From NCBI RefSeq assembly GCF_001305675.1, contig NZ_CP011853.1:2356001-2420000 (forward strand): a stretch of DNA of 64,000 nucleotides, given 5' to 3'. The notes under the pieces were generated by a model. The model ran no database searches. It was not told the DNA's origin and saw only the letters and a program-made list of their open reading frames with translations. Shown one piece after another: positions 15,391 to 26,600 of this stretch. Numbering within the stretch: position 1 is the first letter of the stretch; the number at the start of each line of letters is the position of its first letter. This DNA is from Gordonia phthalatica (GTDB taxonomy: Bacteria; Actinomycetota; Actinomycetes; Mycobacteriales; Mycobacteriaceae). The position numbers were made by a program, and so were the translations under genes.

Positions 15391-17328
15391 TCAGCCGAGA
15401 TTCTTGGTCAGGGCATCGGCGAGCAGCTTCGCGACCTCGGCCGGATCCTCCAAATCGCCGCCCTCGGCGAGGACCGCGGAGGCGTAGACCAGCTTGGCGG
15501 TGGACTCCAGGTCGGCGTGATCGTCGCTCTCCGCGTCGAACTTGCCGACCAGTGCGGTGACCAGCGCGTTGTCGGGGTTCAGCTCCAGGATCCGCTTGGA
15601 GTGCGGCACCGGCTGACCGGAGGCGCGGTACAGCTTCTCCAGCTGCGGCGTCATCGAGAACGCGTCGCCCACCAGGCAGGCAGCCGACTCGGTCAGGCGC
15701 GAGCTGAGGCGGACCTCGGTGACCTCGTCGGTCAGCGTCTCGCCCATCCAGGTCAGCAGCGGCGCGAACTGCTCCTGCTGCTTGGTCTTGGCCTCCTCGT
15801 CGACGTCGGCATCGTCGCCGTCGAGGTCGACGACGCCCTTGGCGATCGACACCAGCTGCTTGTCCTCGAAGTCGAGCCCCGACGAGACCCACACCTCGTC
15901 GACCGGGTCCGACAGCAGCAGGACCTCGATGCCCTTGGCGCGGAACGCCTCCAGGTGCGGCGACCGCTCGATCTGCGTCCGCGACTCGCCCGTCATGTAG
16001 TAGATGACGTCCTGGTCGGCCTTCATCCGCGAGATGTAGTCGACGAGCGTGGTGGGCTCGGTCTCGCTGGCTGTCGACGCGAACACCGACGCCTTCAGGA
16101 TGGCCTTGGCGTTGTCGTGATCGTTGATCAGGCCTTCCTTGAACACGCGGCCGAAGTTGGCCCAGAAGGTCTGGTAGTCCTCGGGACGCCGGTCCTGCAG
16201 TTCCTGCACCGACGAGATGACCTTCTTGACGAGGCGACGGCGGATGGCGCGGATCTGGCGGTCCTGCTGCAGGATCTCGCGGGAGACGTTCAGCGACAGA
16301 TCGGCCGCGTCGACGACGCCCTGGACGAAGCGCAGGTACTCGGGCATGAGCTCGGCGGCGTCGTCCATGATGAAGACGCGCTTCACGTACAGGTGGATGC
16401 CGGTGCTGCGTTCCCGCATGAACAGGTCGAACGGCGCCTGCGTAGGGATGAACAGCAGCGCCTGGTACTCGAAGGTGCCCTCGGCGTGCAGGGTGATGGT
16501 CTCGAGCGGCTCGTCCCAGGCGTGGGAGATGTGCCGGTAGAACTCGGCGTACTCCTCCTTGGAGACCTCCGACGACGACTTGGCCCACAGCGCCTTCTGC
16601 GAGTTGAGCGTCTCGTCGGCCTCCTCGACGGTCGGCTCGGGGGTCTCGCCGTCCTCGCCCGGCTCACCCGGGACACTCTTGACGACGGTCATCCGGATGG
16701 GCCAAGAGATGAAGTCCGAGTACTTCTTCACCAGCCGACGCAGCACGTTCTGGTCGGCGTAGTCGTTGACGGCGTCGTCCTCGTCCACCGGCTTCAGCGA
16801 CAGCGTGATCGCGGTGCCCTGCGGGGCGTCGGCCACCTCGTCGAGGGTGTACGTGCCGTCGCCGGTCGACTCCCAGCGGGTGCCGACGGTCTCCCCCGCC
16901 TTACGGGTCACCAGCTCCACCCTGTCGGCGACCATGAACACCGAGTAGAAGCCGATGCCGAACTGGCCGATCAGGTCGCCCGCGTCCGCAGGATCCTTCT
17001 CGGCGAGCTTCTGTCGGAGCTCGTCGGTGCCGGACTTCGCGACGGTGCCGATCAGCTCGATCACCTCGTCGCGGGTCATGCCGATGCCGTTGTCGGAGAC
17101 GGTCAGGGTCCGGGCCTCGGAGTCCGGCGTCAGCCGGATGTGGAGGTCGGAGATGTCGGCGTCGAGGTCCTTGTCCCGGAGACCTTCCAGACGGAGTTTG
17201 TCGACGGCGTCCGACGCGTTCGAGATCAGCTCCCGGAGAAAGCTGTCCTTGTTCGAGTAGATGGAGTGAACCATCAGATCCAGCAGCTGACGTGCCTGTG
17301 CCTGGAACTCAAATACCTGCGAGGTCAA
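15391..17328 (-). CDS. htpG: Molecular chaperone HtpG (Hsp90 family)
   Basis: A 645-residue Hsp90. The N-terminal ATP-binding GHKL domain shows LRELISNASDAVDKLR, LTVSDNGIGMTRDEV, GQFGIGFYSVFMVADRVEL and GT-type loop residues; the middle domain carries FMRERSTGIHLYVKRVFIMDD and LSLNVSREILQQD; the C-terminal dimerisation domain ends PAEVAKLLADALTKNLG. Length fits bacterial HtpG. The start is a TTG 8 nt after GAGGAG; no in-frame ATG fits better. It folds or remodels client proteins in the cytoplasm, particularly under stress. A deazaflavin-type nitroreductase gene follows directly. Confidence 0.97.
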   Translation of the reverse strand: MTSQVFEFQAQARQLLDLMVHSIYSNKDSFLRELISNASDAVDKLRLEGLRDKDLDADISDLHIRLTPDSEARTLTVSDNGIGMTRDEVIELIGTVAKSGTDELRQKLAEKDPADAGDLIGQFGIGFYSVFMVADRVELVTRKAGETVGTRWESTGDGTYTLDEVADAPQGTAITLSLKPVDEDDAVNDYADQNVLRRLVKKYSDFISWPIRMTVVKSVPGEPGEDGETPEPTVEEADETLNSQKALWAKSSSEVSKEEYAEFYRHISHAWDEPLETITLHAEGTFEYQALLFIPTQAPFDLFMRERSTGIHLYVKRVFIMDDAAELMPEYLRFVQGVVDAADLSLNVSREILQQDRQIRAIRRRLVKKVISSVQELQDRRPEDYQTFWANFGRVFKEGLINDHDNAKAILKASVFASTASETEPTTLVDYISRMKADQDVIYYMTGESRTQIERSPHLEAFRAKGIEVLLLSDPVDEVWVSSGLDFEDKQLVSIAKGVVDLDGDDADVDEEAKTKQQEQFAPLLTWMGETLTDEVTEVRLSSRLTESAACLVGDAFSMTPQLEKLYRASGQPVPHSKRILELNPDNALVTALVGKFDAESDDHADLESTAKLVYASAVLAEGGDLEDPAEVAKLLADALTKNLG

Positions 17329-17416
17329 CGCAATGACTCCTCATCGTGAAACCGAAATGTCGGGATGATTTTGCGCCGACGAGTTTACCGGTCGCCCGAC
17401 GCGTACTGTGAGGAGC

Positions 17417-18172
17417 GTGTCTGGCACCGCACGTGCGCTCTTCGTTCACGCCCATCCCGACGATGAATCGTTGTGGACCGGCGGCACCATGGCACGCCTG
17501 GCGCGGGCCGGCGCCGAGGTGTCCCTCGTCACCTGCACCTGGGTTCGCGGCACCACCCGCCACGGCGAACTGGTCAACGCTGCCCGACAACTGGGCCTCG
17601 CCCGCGAGCCGATCATGCTCGGCTACGCCGACAGCTTCGTCCCCGAGTCGGCGCCCGGCGCGGCGTCGTTCATCCTGGCACCGTTCGACGAGCAGGTGGC
17701 CGCCCTGGTGGCGCACATCCGTGAACTCAAGCCCCAGATCATCGTCACGTACGACGCCTACGGCATGTACGGCCATCCCGACCACATCCACGCCAACCGC
17801 CTCGCCTGCGCCGCGGCCGACGCCGCCGCCGTGGCCGCTTACCACCCGGAGCTCGGCGAGCCGTGGCAGACGTCGTCGCTGTATTTCATCACCATGCCGA
17901 TGAGCACCGTCGCCGAGTTGCGACCCTTCCTCGCCAACGCCTCGCACCTGCCGATCGACGGCACGCACGCCGACCTGATCGACGTGACCGTCGGCGTCGA
18001 CGACTGCATCGGATGCAAGATCCGCGCCATCGTCTGTCACGAGACCGAGATGGCACGCAGCGCCTCGATGCAGGACTTCGCCGCGCTCCCCGCCGAGCAG
18101 CAGCGGCTGTTCCTCCGCACCGAGGCCTATCTGCGCCGCGACCTGGTTCCGGGCGGCGCGGAACTGGTGTAG
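17417..18172 (+). CDS. PIG-L/LmbE-type deacetylase (MshB/Mca-like)
   Basis: About 251 residues. It has the LmbE zinc-binding motif AHPDDESLWTGGTMARL at the N-terminus and HPDHIHANRLA in the middle, the ligands expected for this metal-dependent N-deacetylase family. In actinobacteria these enzymes include MshB (mycothiol synthesis) and Mca (mycothiol S-conjugate amidase); which one this is, or whether it is a third paralogue, cannot be decided here. GTG 17417 is chosen because TACTGT (17404-17409) lies 7 nt upstream, fitting a leaderless mRNA; GTG 17408 is in the same frame. Confidence 0.8.
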   Translation: MSGTARALFVHAHPDDESLWTGGTMARLARAGAEVSLVTCTWVRGTTRHGELVNAARQLGLAREPIMLGYADSFVPESAPGAASFILAPFDEQVAALVAHIRELKPQIIVTYDAYGMYGHPDHIHANRLACAAADAAAVAAYHPELGEPWQTSSLYFITMPMSTVAELRPFLANASHLPIDGTHADLIDVTVGVDDCIGCKIRAIVCHETEMARSASMQDFAALPAEQQRLFLRTEAYLRRDLVPGGAELV

Positions 18173-18257
18173 CGGCCGAATTCCGACCGCGCGCCCGGGG
18201 CGGTGCTCACGACCCGGCCCGGGTCCGATCTCGATGCGCAGGCTCGCTACGCTCGCA

Positions 18258-18317
18258 CGCTCACTCGATCAGCGTGGGAACTGCCAGTCCGAAGTCGATG
18301 CGCTCACTCGATCAGCG
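18258..18317. repeat. 17-bp direct repeat at the 3' end of recD
   Basis: CGCTCACTCGATCAGCG occurs at 18258-18274 and again at 18301-18317. The second copy includes the recD stop codon region (18312-18314). A related CTCGCTACGCTCGC stretch precedes the first copy. It looks like a small duplicated intergenic element between two convergent genes. Confidence 0.6.
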
Positions 18318-20192
18318 AGGCCCCACCTCGACCAGGTTCGTGCGCAGGCCCGAGGCGCGGGCGACCCGACGGGCGACCGCGGCGCGCAGCGCGTCCGGGG
18401 TCCCGATGATCGTGACCTCGCGTTCGGCGCGGGTGATCGCGGTGTAGAGGAGTTCTCGGGTCAGCAGTTCGGCGTCGGGCGGCGGCAGGACGACCGTCAC
18501 CGTGGCGAACTGGCTGCCCTGGCTGCGGTGAATGGTCATCGCGTAGACGGGGACGGCGTCGGCCAACTGACTCGGGTGCAGCTTCTTGATCTCGTGGCCT
18601 CGTTCGAAGACTGCGGCGAGACTCGTACCGTCGCCTTCGGGGTCGACGATGACGACGCCGGAGTCACCGTTGTACACGCCCTGCGCGCGATCATTGGCGG
18701 TCACGAGCAGCGGTTCCCCCGCGTACCAGCCGACGCCGGCGGGCGGGCCGCCCAGGTCGTCAGTGATCCAGCCTGTCACCGTCCGGGACCAGCCGCCGAC
18801 CCCGTAGGGGCCGTCGCGGTGGGCGCACAGCACTCGGTGTCCACGCAGCGCCGTGACCGCGGCGCGGGCGTCGCCTGCGAGGGCCGCCGACCGCAGGGCC
18901 CCCGCCCAGCCGACCGCTTCTCCGCGCACCGCGTCGGCATCGTCGAGGTCGATCAGGCGGACCGGATGGGTGGTGTCGGGGCCGTGGCCGATCAGTTCCA
19001 GGACCCGGTCGGCGTCACCGGTGTTGACGGCTTCGGCGATCTCGCCGATGCGGTCGCCGTAGCGATGGCCGCGGCGTAGGGTGATGACGCCGCGGGCGAG
19101 CGACGCCTGTTCCGCGACGTCGAAGTCGGCGGTCGGCAGATCCGTGACGTCGGCGAACGCCTGCGGCAGTTCGGCGGACGCCCCGGTGGACGGATCCCGA
19201 TCAACGAGGTCTGCGAGGACGGCACCGGCCTCCACGGACACCAACTGGTGTGGGTCGCCGACCAGGATCAGACGGGTGTCGGACCGGAGCGATTCGAGCA
19301 GTCGGCACATCATCGTCACCGGCAGCATCGAGGTCTCGTCGACGACGACGACGTCGAACGGCAGCCGATTGGCCGAGCCGCGCAGGAAGGTTCCGTCGGG
19401 TCGGGAGCCGAGCAGGCGGTGGACGGTGACGGCGGCGGGCTCGCTGCGCAGGGTCTGGTGTTCGCGACGGTACTCGCCGATCGCCGTCTGCAGCTGCGCG
19501 GCCGCGCGGCCGGTCGGTGCGCACAGCCCGATGCGGAGATCGCCGTCGAAGAGTGCCTCCATCACCGCGAGGATGCGGGCGACGGTGTACGTCTTTCCGG
19601 TGCCGGGACCGCCCGCGAGGACGGTGGTCCACGAGGTGGCGGCGAGGGCGGCCGCGGCGCGCTGGCGGTCGTAGCCACCGGTGTCGCCGTCCCCGAAGGC
19701 GGTGTCGAGTGCGGCCGCGAGGATCTGGGCGTCCACCTCGGGACGGCCCGCGGCCCGCGCGTCGAGGATGGTCCTGATGCTCTGCTCCTGCCGGAAGTAC
19801 TTGCGCAGGTAGAGGAGCGGGCCGTCGTCGGAGTCGGCGAGGGCGAGCGGCCGCAACGGCCCGGACGGGCAGCCGAGCACCAGGTGCGACGACGCGACGG
19901 CGTCCCGGAGTGCGGTCGGGTCGGGCCATTGCAGCGGTTCGGCGTCGGCGACGACCGGCGCGATCTCGGCGATGCTGTCGAGCTCCACGCACGTCGATCC
20001 CGTCCGGACGGCACGGACCGCGAGTGCGGTGGCGAGCAGGACGTCGTCGTCGACGGGTGCTCCGGACAGTGCTGCGACCCGTCGTGCGACGTGCACGTCG
20101 GCGGCGTTGAGCACGCCTGCGCGATTGAACGGGGTCAGCCGGTCGTCGCCGCGGGCCACCCGCTGCGCGCCCCGATCGTCGGTCGCAGTCAT
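18312..20192 (-). CDS. recD: RecBCD helicase-nuclease, RecD subunit (5'-3' helicase)
   Basis: A 626-residue superfamily 1B helicase. Walker A (VLAGGPGTGKTYTVARIL), Walker B (VVVVDETSMLP), the motif III region (RLILVGDPHQLVSVEAGAVLADL) and the C-terminal UvrD-like motifs (YAMTIHRSQGSQFATV, LLYTAITRAEREV) are all present. RecD is the fast 5'-3' motor of RecBCD, which processes double-strand DNA ends. The start ATG 20192 overlaps the recB stop (ATGA), giving tight coupling in recC-recB-recD order. The final codons contain one copy of a short direct repeat. Confidence 0.95.
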   Translation of the reverse strand: MTATDDRGAQRVARGDDRLTPFNRAGVLNAADVHVARRVAALSGAPVDDDVLLATALAVRAVRTGSTCVELDSIAEIAPVVADAEPLQWPDPTALRDAVASSHLVLGCPSGPLRPLALADSDDGPLLYLRKYFRQEQSIRTILDARAAGRPEVDAQILAAALDTAFGDGDTGGYDRQRAAAALAATSWTTVLAGGPGTGKTYTVARILAVMEALFDGDLRIGLCAPTGRAAAQLQTAIGEYRREHQTLRSEPAAVTVHRLLGSRPDGTFLRGSANRLPFDVVVVDETSMLPVTMMCRLLESLRSDTRLILVGDPHQLVSVEAGAVLADLVDRDPSTGASAELPQAFADVTDLPTADFDVAEQASLARGVITLRRGHRYGDRIGEIAEAVNTGDADRVLELIGHGPDTTHPVRLIDLDDADAVRGEAVGWAGALRSAALAGDARAAVTALRGHRVLCAHRDGPYGVGGWSRTVTGWITDDLGGPPAGVGWYAGEPLLVTANDRAQGVYNGDSGVVIVDPEGDGTSLAAVFERGHEIKKLHPSQLADAVPVYAMTIHRSQGSQFATVTVVLPPPDAELLTRELLYTAITRAEREVTIIGTPDALRAAVARRVARASGLRTNLVEVGPR

Positions 20193-23100
20193 CGCGCGTT
20201 CCCCTCTCCGTGGGCTCGGCCGTGGGCGGCGAGCAGCTCCGACATCGCGACGGTGAGCGCGGGCGGCAGATCCCACTGGAATACGCCGCAGCCGGGCGGC
20301 GTCGACGGTCCTGCCATGCCGCGGACGAAGTGGTATTGAACCGGGCCGAGGTGGCGGGTCGGGTCGTAGTCGGCGAGACGCCACCGCAGGTAGCGGTGCA
20401 GCGCGACCGAGTAGAGCAGCGCCTGCAGCGGGTAGTGCGCGGTCATCATCTCGGCGGCCATCGACTCGCGGGTGAAGTCCTCCACCGACAGGTCTCCGGC
20501 TCGGAGCCGGTTGGTCTTGTAGTCGACGACGACGAAGCGGCCGTCCGGCAGCCGCAGGATCGAGTCGACGCTGCCGGTCAGGTAGCCGCTGAACCGGTCG
20601 GCGGACACCGCTCGCACCAGGTCCGCGTACGGTGCGAGGGGGTCGTCGGCGGGCAGGTGGGCAGCGAGCAGGTCGCCGACTTCGTCGAGACCGAATCCGC
20701 CCGCTGCTGCGGACAGCGGAAGTTCGAAGTCCATCTCCGCGAGGCGGTCCTTCGGCTTCACGCTCCAGAGATCACCGAAGCCCAGCGGTGTGGTGAGCAC
20801 GCCGACGAGAGCGCGGGCGAGAGCCTCGACGTCGATGTCGGCCCCGACCGCGACGGCACCCTGCCGGCACATGTCGAGGATGTGGGCGTCGATGTCGGCG
20901 GACGAGGTGTCGACGTGCTCGAGAACCTCGTGGACCAGGGTGCCGAAGCCCGCACCGTACGGCAGCCCGTTCATCAGCGACGGCATCCCTTCGACGCCGG
21001 TCGCATCGCCACCCCCGCCGGCCCCCTGCCCGTCTGTCACGGCGGCGACGTCGTCCGGCTCGTCGGGACGCAGGACGTCCTCCGGTTCGCTTCCACTCTC
21101 GACGATCGACGCAGGCCTCGGTGCCTCGGCGTGCACGGCGGCATGGGCTGCCGCGACGATCGCCGAGTAGGAGGTCCGTCGCCACTGCCGATCGATGGTC
21201 CGACCGAAGGTCGAGACGTCCAGGGCCGGTGCGGCCTCCTCGCCGTCGGCGGCACGCCATCGGACCAGCGTGCGGTCGCCCGCCGGCTCCAGCGCGATCG
21301 CCGGACTGCACGCAGCGATCGCCTTCAGCACGCTCACGCACTCGCCGTCCTCGGACAGCATCGGCACGGTGTCCGGAATGGGCGAGACGGTTCCCGATCG
21401 CGCGGCGATCCGGCGGTCACCGATGGTGAACAGGAGCCGGTGCAGCGCGCCCCGGGCCGTGGCGGTGCTCGGCGTCCACCACAGCACCACCTGGCTGCTG
21501 GCTCGGGTGACGGCGACGTACAGCAGCCGCAGGTCCTCGCCCGCGTTCTCGGTACGTGATCGGTGGTCGCGACGGTGGTATCCGCGCGCCTGTTTGCCGC
21601 CGACGTCCAGGTAGCGCGCCTGGTCGTCCTCGTGGAACAGGAAGGTCTGCGGATTCGGATGACTGGCACCGTCCCACCCGAACGGCACGTAGACGATCGG
21701 GAACTCGAGCCCCTTGCTGGCATGGACGGTCATGATCTGGACGGCCTCGGTGTCCCGGTCCAGCCGGCGGGTGGCGTCCCGCTGCTGTCCCCATCCGGCG
21801 CTGTCCTGGATCTGGCCGCCGAGCCACTCGACCAACGAGGTGACACCGCCGGACGTGTCGACGGCACGTCGATTGCACAGTTCGGACAGCTGCAGGACGT
21901 CGGTCATCAGGCGCTCGCCGCCGTCGAACCCGAGGAGACGTTCGGCCGTGCGGAACTCGGCGAAGAGCCGTGCGGCCATCGGCGCGAAGCCGCCGGCGGC
22001 GAAGATCCGCCCCAGCTCGGCGAGCGTGCCGGACAAGGTGCCGACACCGGTGTCGCCCTGGTGTTCCAGGGTCTGCGCAGTGAGGCCGATGATCGGGGTC
22101 AGCGCGGCCAACCGGACGCGCGGCTGCCGCGACGGACTCTCGATGGCGGCCAGGACGTACCACCAGTAGCGGGCCGCGGGCGTCGCGAAGATCGACGTTC
22201 CCGAGGTGACGACCGACGCCACCCCGCGTGCGGCCAGGGCGCGTTGCAGCGGCGCGACGGTCTTGTTGGCCCGCAACAGGACTGCGATGTCGCCGGGCTT
22301 CACCGGACGCTCGCCGTCACCGTCGTCGATCAGGGTGCCGCTGCCGAGGACCCGGGCGATGTCGTTGGCGACGTCCTCGGTGACCCGCTCGCGGACGGGC
22401 CCGATCAGCGGCGCGGTCCCGTCCTGGGTGGTGGCCGTGAAGTCCCGGCGCAGGAACGCCCGGATCCGGACGGCGGGCGCCCCGTGGATCCGCGAGCCCG
22501 CGTGCTCCGCGCGCACCGGGTGGTAGGCGATGCGGGGGTGACCGAGTGTCGCCCCGTCGAACAGGACGCCGAGGCCGTCGACGACCGCCTCGTCCGAGCG
22601 CCAGTTCACGGTGAGCCGCCGCTGATCCGATGCCGACTCGACGGCGTTCAGGTAACTGAGCACCTCCGCGCCACGGAATGCGTAGATCGACTGCTTCGGA
22701 TCGCCGACCAGCACCAGCGGCAGGTGACCGTGGAAGCACAGTTTGACGATCGCCCACTGCTGCGGGTCGGTGTCCTGGAACTCGTCGATGAGGACCGCGG
22801 AGAACTGCGCTCGGATCCGGCGGCACGCCTCCTCGCCGATGACCGGGTCGGTCACGATCTCGAACAGTGCCTGCTGGAGGTCGTCGTAGGTGCGGAGCCG
22901 AGCGAGCCGCTTGCGGACCGCGGTGTGCTTGCGCGCCTGTTCCGCGATCCACACCCGGATGTCGGACTCCTCGGTGCGCTCGTCCTCCCGGTTCGGCGCC
23001 AGCGTGGCCGCCGGGTCGCGGACGGCGGCGATCGCGATCCGTTCGGCGTCCTCGTAGGGCGGTGCCGAGTCCGGGTCGCCGGCGAAGCGTGCCAGGTAGG

Positions 23101-23605
23101 CGTCGCGCGCCAGTTCGGCGACCATGTCGTCGACGTTCTCGACGATCGGGAACTGCTGCTGCCGCCCGCCGAGGAAGCCGAGCGCCGCGAGCATCCGATT
23201 GCAGAAGGTGTGCGTGGTCGCCACGGTGGCGGCGTCGAAGTCCGACAGGGCGTCGCCCAGCCGTTGCCGTCGCAGATCCACCGAGTCGGGGTCGGCGGCG
23301 GCGAGGAACGCGACGAGGTCGTCGCCGGAGGCGCGCGCCGCCACCGGATCGGCGAGGGCGGCGACGCACTCGGTGAGGCGCGAGTGCGTCCGGTCGCGGA
23401 GTTCGGCCGAGGCGGCATTCGAGAAGGTCGCCATCAGCAGGTCCGACACCGGCACGCCGTCGGCGATGTAGCGGACGGCGAGTGCGACGATCGCGTACGT
23501 CTTGCCCGTTCCGGCGCTGGCTTCGAGGACCAGGGTCCGTTCCGGGAGCGGACCGGTCAGATCGAATGCGTCGTCACCGGATGCGGCCGATCGGGGGTCG
23601 GTCAT
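20189..23605 (-). CDS. recB: RecBCD helicase-nuclease, RecB subunit
   Basis: A 1138-residue protein. The N-terminal UvrD/Rep-type helicase shows Walker A (LEASAGTGKTYAIVALAVRYI), LIDEFQDTDPQQWAIV, LVGDPKQSIYAFRGAEV and MTVHASKGLEFPIVYVP. The C-terminal RecB-family nuclease domain contains GSVDSILRLPDGRFVVVDYKTNRL, with the D and D-x-K catalytic residues. RecB is the 3'-5' motor and the only nuclease of the complex; the intact nuclease motif indicates a working enzyme. ATG 23605 overlaps the recC stop by 4 nt. Confidence 0.95.
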   Translation of the reverse strand: MTDPRSAASGDDAFDLTGPLPERTLVLEASAGTGKTYAIVALAVRYIADGVPVSDLLMATFSNAASAELRDRTHSRLTECVAALADPVAARASGDDLVAFLAAADPDSVDLRRQRLGDALSDFDAATVATTHTFCNRMLAALGFLGGRQQQFPIVENVDDMVAELARDAYLARFAGDPDSAPPYEDAERIAIAAVRDPAATLAPNREDERTEESDIRVWIAEQARKHTAVRKRLARLRTYDDLQQALFEIVTDPVIGEEACRRIRAQFSAVLIDEFQDTDPQQWAIVKLCFHGHLPLVLVGDPKQSIYAFRGAEVLSYLNAVESASDQRRLTVNWRSDEAVVDGLGVLFDGATLGHPRIAYHPVRAEHAGSRIHGAPAVRIRAFLRRDFTATTQDGTAPLIGPVRERVTEDVANDIARVLGSGTLIDDGDGERPVKPGDIAVLLRANKTVAPLQRALAARGVASVVTSGTSIFATPAARYWWYVLAAIESPSRQPRVRLAALTPIIGLTAQTLEHQGDTGVGTLSGTLAELGRIFAAGGFAPMAARLFAEFRTAERLLGFDGGERLMTDVLQLSELCNRRAVDTSGGVTSLVEWLGGQIQDSAGWGQQRDATRRLDRDTEAVQIMTVHASKGLEFPIVYVPFGWDGASHPNPQTFLFHEDDQARYLDVGGKQARGYHRRDHRSRTENAGEDLRLLYVAVTRASSQVVLWWTPSTATARGALHRLLFTIGDRRIAARSGTVSPIPDTVPMLSEDGECVSVLKAIAACSPAIALEPAGDRTLVRWRAADGEEAAPALDVSTFGRTIDRQWRRTSYSAIVAAAHAAVHAEAPRPASIVESGSEPEDVLRPDEPDDVAAVTDGQGAGGGGDATGVEGMPSLMNGLPYGAGFGTLVHEVLEHVDTSSADIDAHILDMCRQGAVAVGADIDVEALARALVGVLTTPLGFGDLWSVKPKDRLAEMDFELPLSAAAGGFGLDEVGDLLAAHLPADDPLAPYADLVRAVSADRFSGYLTGSVDSILRLPDGRFVVVDYKTNRLRAGDLSVEDFTRESMAAEMMTAHYPLQALLYSVALHRYLRWRLADYDPTRHLGPVQYHFVRGMAGPSTPPGCGVFQWDLPPALTVAMSELLAAHGRAHGEGNAR

Positions 23606-26600
23606 CGGTCCTCCTCGTTCTGCAGCAGCGGTCCGAACAGGGCGGCCGCGAGGCGGACGTACATGGCGGTGTCGTCGGCGCCGGGCAGCCACCCCGCCGC
23701 GGGTGCCATCGCCTCGACGGTCGGCACCGCGGCGGTCAGGGTGTCGAACGCGACGTCGGCGTCGGGGTCACCGTGAAAGACCAGTCCCGCGTAGCGGTTC
23801 GGATCCGCATACGACTTCTTGTAGGCCCATCCCGCACGTTGCAGCGCCGTGGTGTCCTTGCCGGTGCGATTGAATTCGGCGGCGGCGGCACCGGCCGCGT
23901 CGAGGGTGAGGCCGACCGGCGACGAGAGTCCTGCATCGCGGAGAGTGACCAGGACGCCCAGCAGGTCCGCGGCGTTCGACGGCGCGTGCAGACGACTGAC
24001 CTTGGCCGACGGGTAGTGCCCCGAGGCGCTGCCGATGACGATGGCCTCCGACACCTCGTGATCGGATCCGGCGGCGATCGCAAGGAGGCGGATCCAGGCG
24101 GCGAGGCGGTGCTTGGGAGCGAGCCGCGAATAACTGACGGGCACCAGCCTGCCCGAGAAGATCTCGCCGACCGTACCGTTCAACCGCCGACCGCCCGGCA
24201 GCACGACGCGGACATCGACGGCATCGGCGGAGTCGCTGCGGTAGCCGTGGGCTGCGGTGGCCACGGCCTGCGCCTTGTCGCGGATCGGGGCGAACTCGCG
24301 GGCGCCGAACGCGAACGGCGGCAGCGACCCGCGACGGAACTCGGCACCCTGCGCCGCGGCCGGGTCGTCGCCGGCGAGCAGAGCCGCGAGGAAGCGGTTG
24401 CCGACGCCCCACCGCTCCAGGCCGTCGAGGTTCACCGCGAGTTCGTCGGAGTGCTCGTCGGCGTCGTCGGGGAGGCCCACACCGAGCCGCTGTCGGGCAT
24501 AGCCCTCCACGGGCGCGGACAGGAAGGTGATGAGATCGTCGAGGTCGACGTCTCCGGAGACGTCGGCGGGCGGCAGCGTCTCGTCGGAGATGACCGGCGG
24601 CCGCGGGCCCCGATCCCGGGTGCGAGTGAGAGCGCTCAATGCCCGCGCTGCGGGCAGCAGCCCGCGGTCGTAGCTGAACGGTCCGCCGTCGGCGTCGACG
24701 AAGTTGTCCTCGTCGAAGGCGTGCAGGGTGTGCCGCATCAGCACCGGATTCGCACGGTCGGCGTCCACGTCGAGCACCGTGCGCGCGGTGTCGAGCAGTT
24801 CGCTGACGACGGTCGCCGGCGGTGTCCGGGTGCCGGTGAGGGCGTCGGCTCCGGTGTAGAAGACGAGCAGGTTGTCCGTGGCGGCGCAGATCGCGTCGAG
24901 GAACACCTGACGGTCCTCGTCTCGGACGCTGCGTTCGCCGACCATCGGCGTCACCTGGAGGATGTCGTCACCGTCGACGGTTCCGGCCCTCGGGTACGCA
25001 CCGCTGTCCATGCCGAGTATCGCGATCACCCGGTGCGGGACCGCGCGCATCGGCACCATGGTGCAGACGGTGAGTTCACCGGTGCAGAAGTTGGAGCGGG
25101 TCGGCCGTGCCCGGAGCAGTTGCCCCATCAGGTCGCGGAGGTCGGCGAGTTCGAGTTCCGACTCGGCGGCACCGTCGGGAATCGTGAGGGCGTCGGTGAT
25201 CATGCCGACGGCCTGGCTCCGCTGCCACTGGGTGTCGGAGTCGGTGTCGGTGAGCAGGTCCACCGTGCGGATCAACAACTCCGCCCACGCACCGGTCGCA
25301 TGGCGTCTGGCGACGGCGTCGAGGAGGTCGCTGAGGCGGCCCGCGAATTCGGCGAAGCGGCCGGCGAGGTCGGTGTCGGTGGAGTCGATGCCCGACAGCG
25401 GCAGGGCGGTCGCGAGCCACTCGTTCTCCGATTCCTCGGCGACCACGCCGAGGAGGATCCGGTCCAGGCCGGTCTGCACGGTGCCCTGGGGGAAGCCGCC
25501 GAGGCCGAAGCGCTGCCGTTGGGCGTCGTCGACGCCCCACCGCACACCCGACCGCTGCACCCAGCCGGTCAGCGCGTCGACGTCGTCGTCGCTGAACCCG
25601 AACCGGCGACGGACCGGTTCGGCCGCGACCAGATCGAGGAGGTCGCCTGCGCGGACACGGCCCGCGGCGAGGTCGAGCACCCGCGCGACCACGTCGAGGA
25701 CGCCGTTCTGAGTGCGGATTCCGCGATCGGCGAGGCGAACGCGCAGGGTGAACGCCGGGTGATCGCCGCCCATGCCCGCCTGGCCGAAGGCACCGCCGAT
25801 CAGCGGTGCGAAGGTCTCGACGTCGGGGCACATGATGAGGACGTCGCGGGGTTCGAGCGTGGGGTCGGCGTCGAAGAGGTGCAGCAGGCGGTCGCGGAGG
25901 ACCTCCACCTGCCGTGCGGGCCCGTGGCAGGCGTGCACTTCGAGGCTGCCGTCGGCCGTCACGCCACCGGCCGGGGCGAGCTCGTCACGGCGAATGCCGT
26001 CCTGCACCGTGCTCAGGAGGGTCTCCGCTGCCGTCTTCGACGACGAATGGTGAAGGGACGCTCCGATCGCCGGGGCGAGGACCTCGTGGAGTTCCTGGAC
26101 GTCGCGCGACAGACTCGCCAGCAGCGGGTGACTCGGTCGCAGCACGGCCCGGTTCGACCGTGCCAGCACGCCTGCGCCCGGAGCGGCGTCGTGCACCCGG
26201 TCCCAGAGCGTCGGCGACGGATGCGGCAGGTACAGCCCGACCTCGCGGGTGTCGGACAGGGCTTCGAGCACTTCCCGGAGAGTCTGCGGAATCCGAGTGG
26301 CACCGAACAGAGCCAGCCGCTCAGGGAGATCGACGACACCGGGATCGCTCCGCAACCGGTCGAGCACCGCGCCGAGGTCCTCCGCCAGGTGCGGGTGGCC
26401 GACGTCGTCGCGGACCAGACGCCACAGCCACGGTTGCCACCGCAGGTGCTCGGCGAGCTCCGTGCCGGTGCCGTCGGTGTCGTGTCCGGCCGCCCATTCG
26501 GCGATCATCGTCGGACGCTGCCACCCGTATGCGCTGAAGAGTCCCGCGATCGTCGACGCCGTGGCGAGGCGGCGGCCGCGTTTGTCGGCGCCCGTCTCAC

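Noticed and set aside
15190..17349. A 719-codon frame on the plus strand opposite htpG
   Set aside because: htpG on the minus strand has all Hsp90 motifs; the antisense frame has no homology signals.
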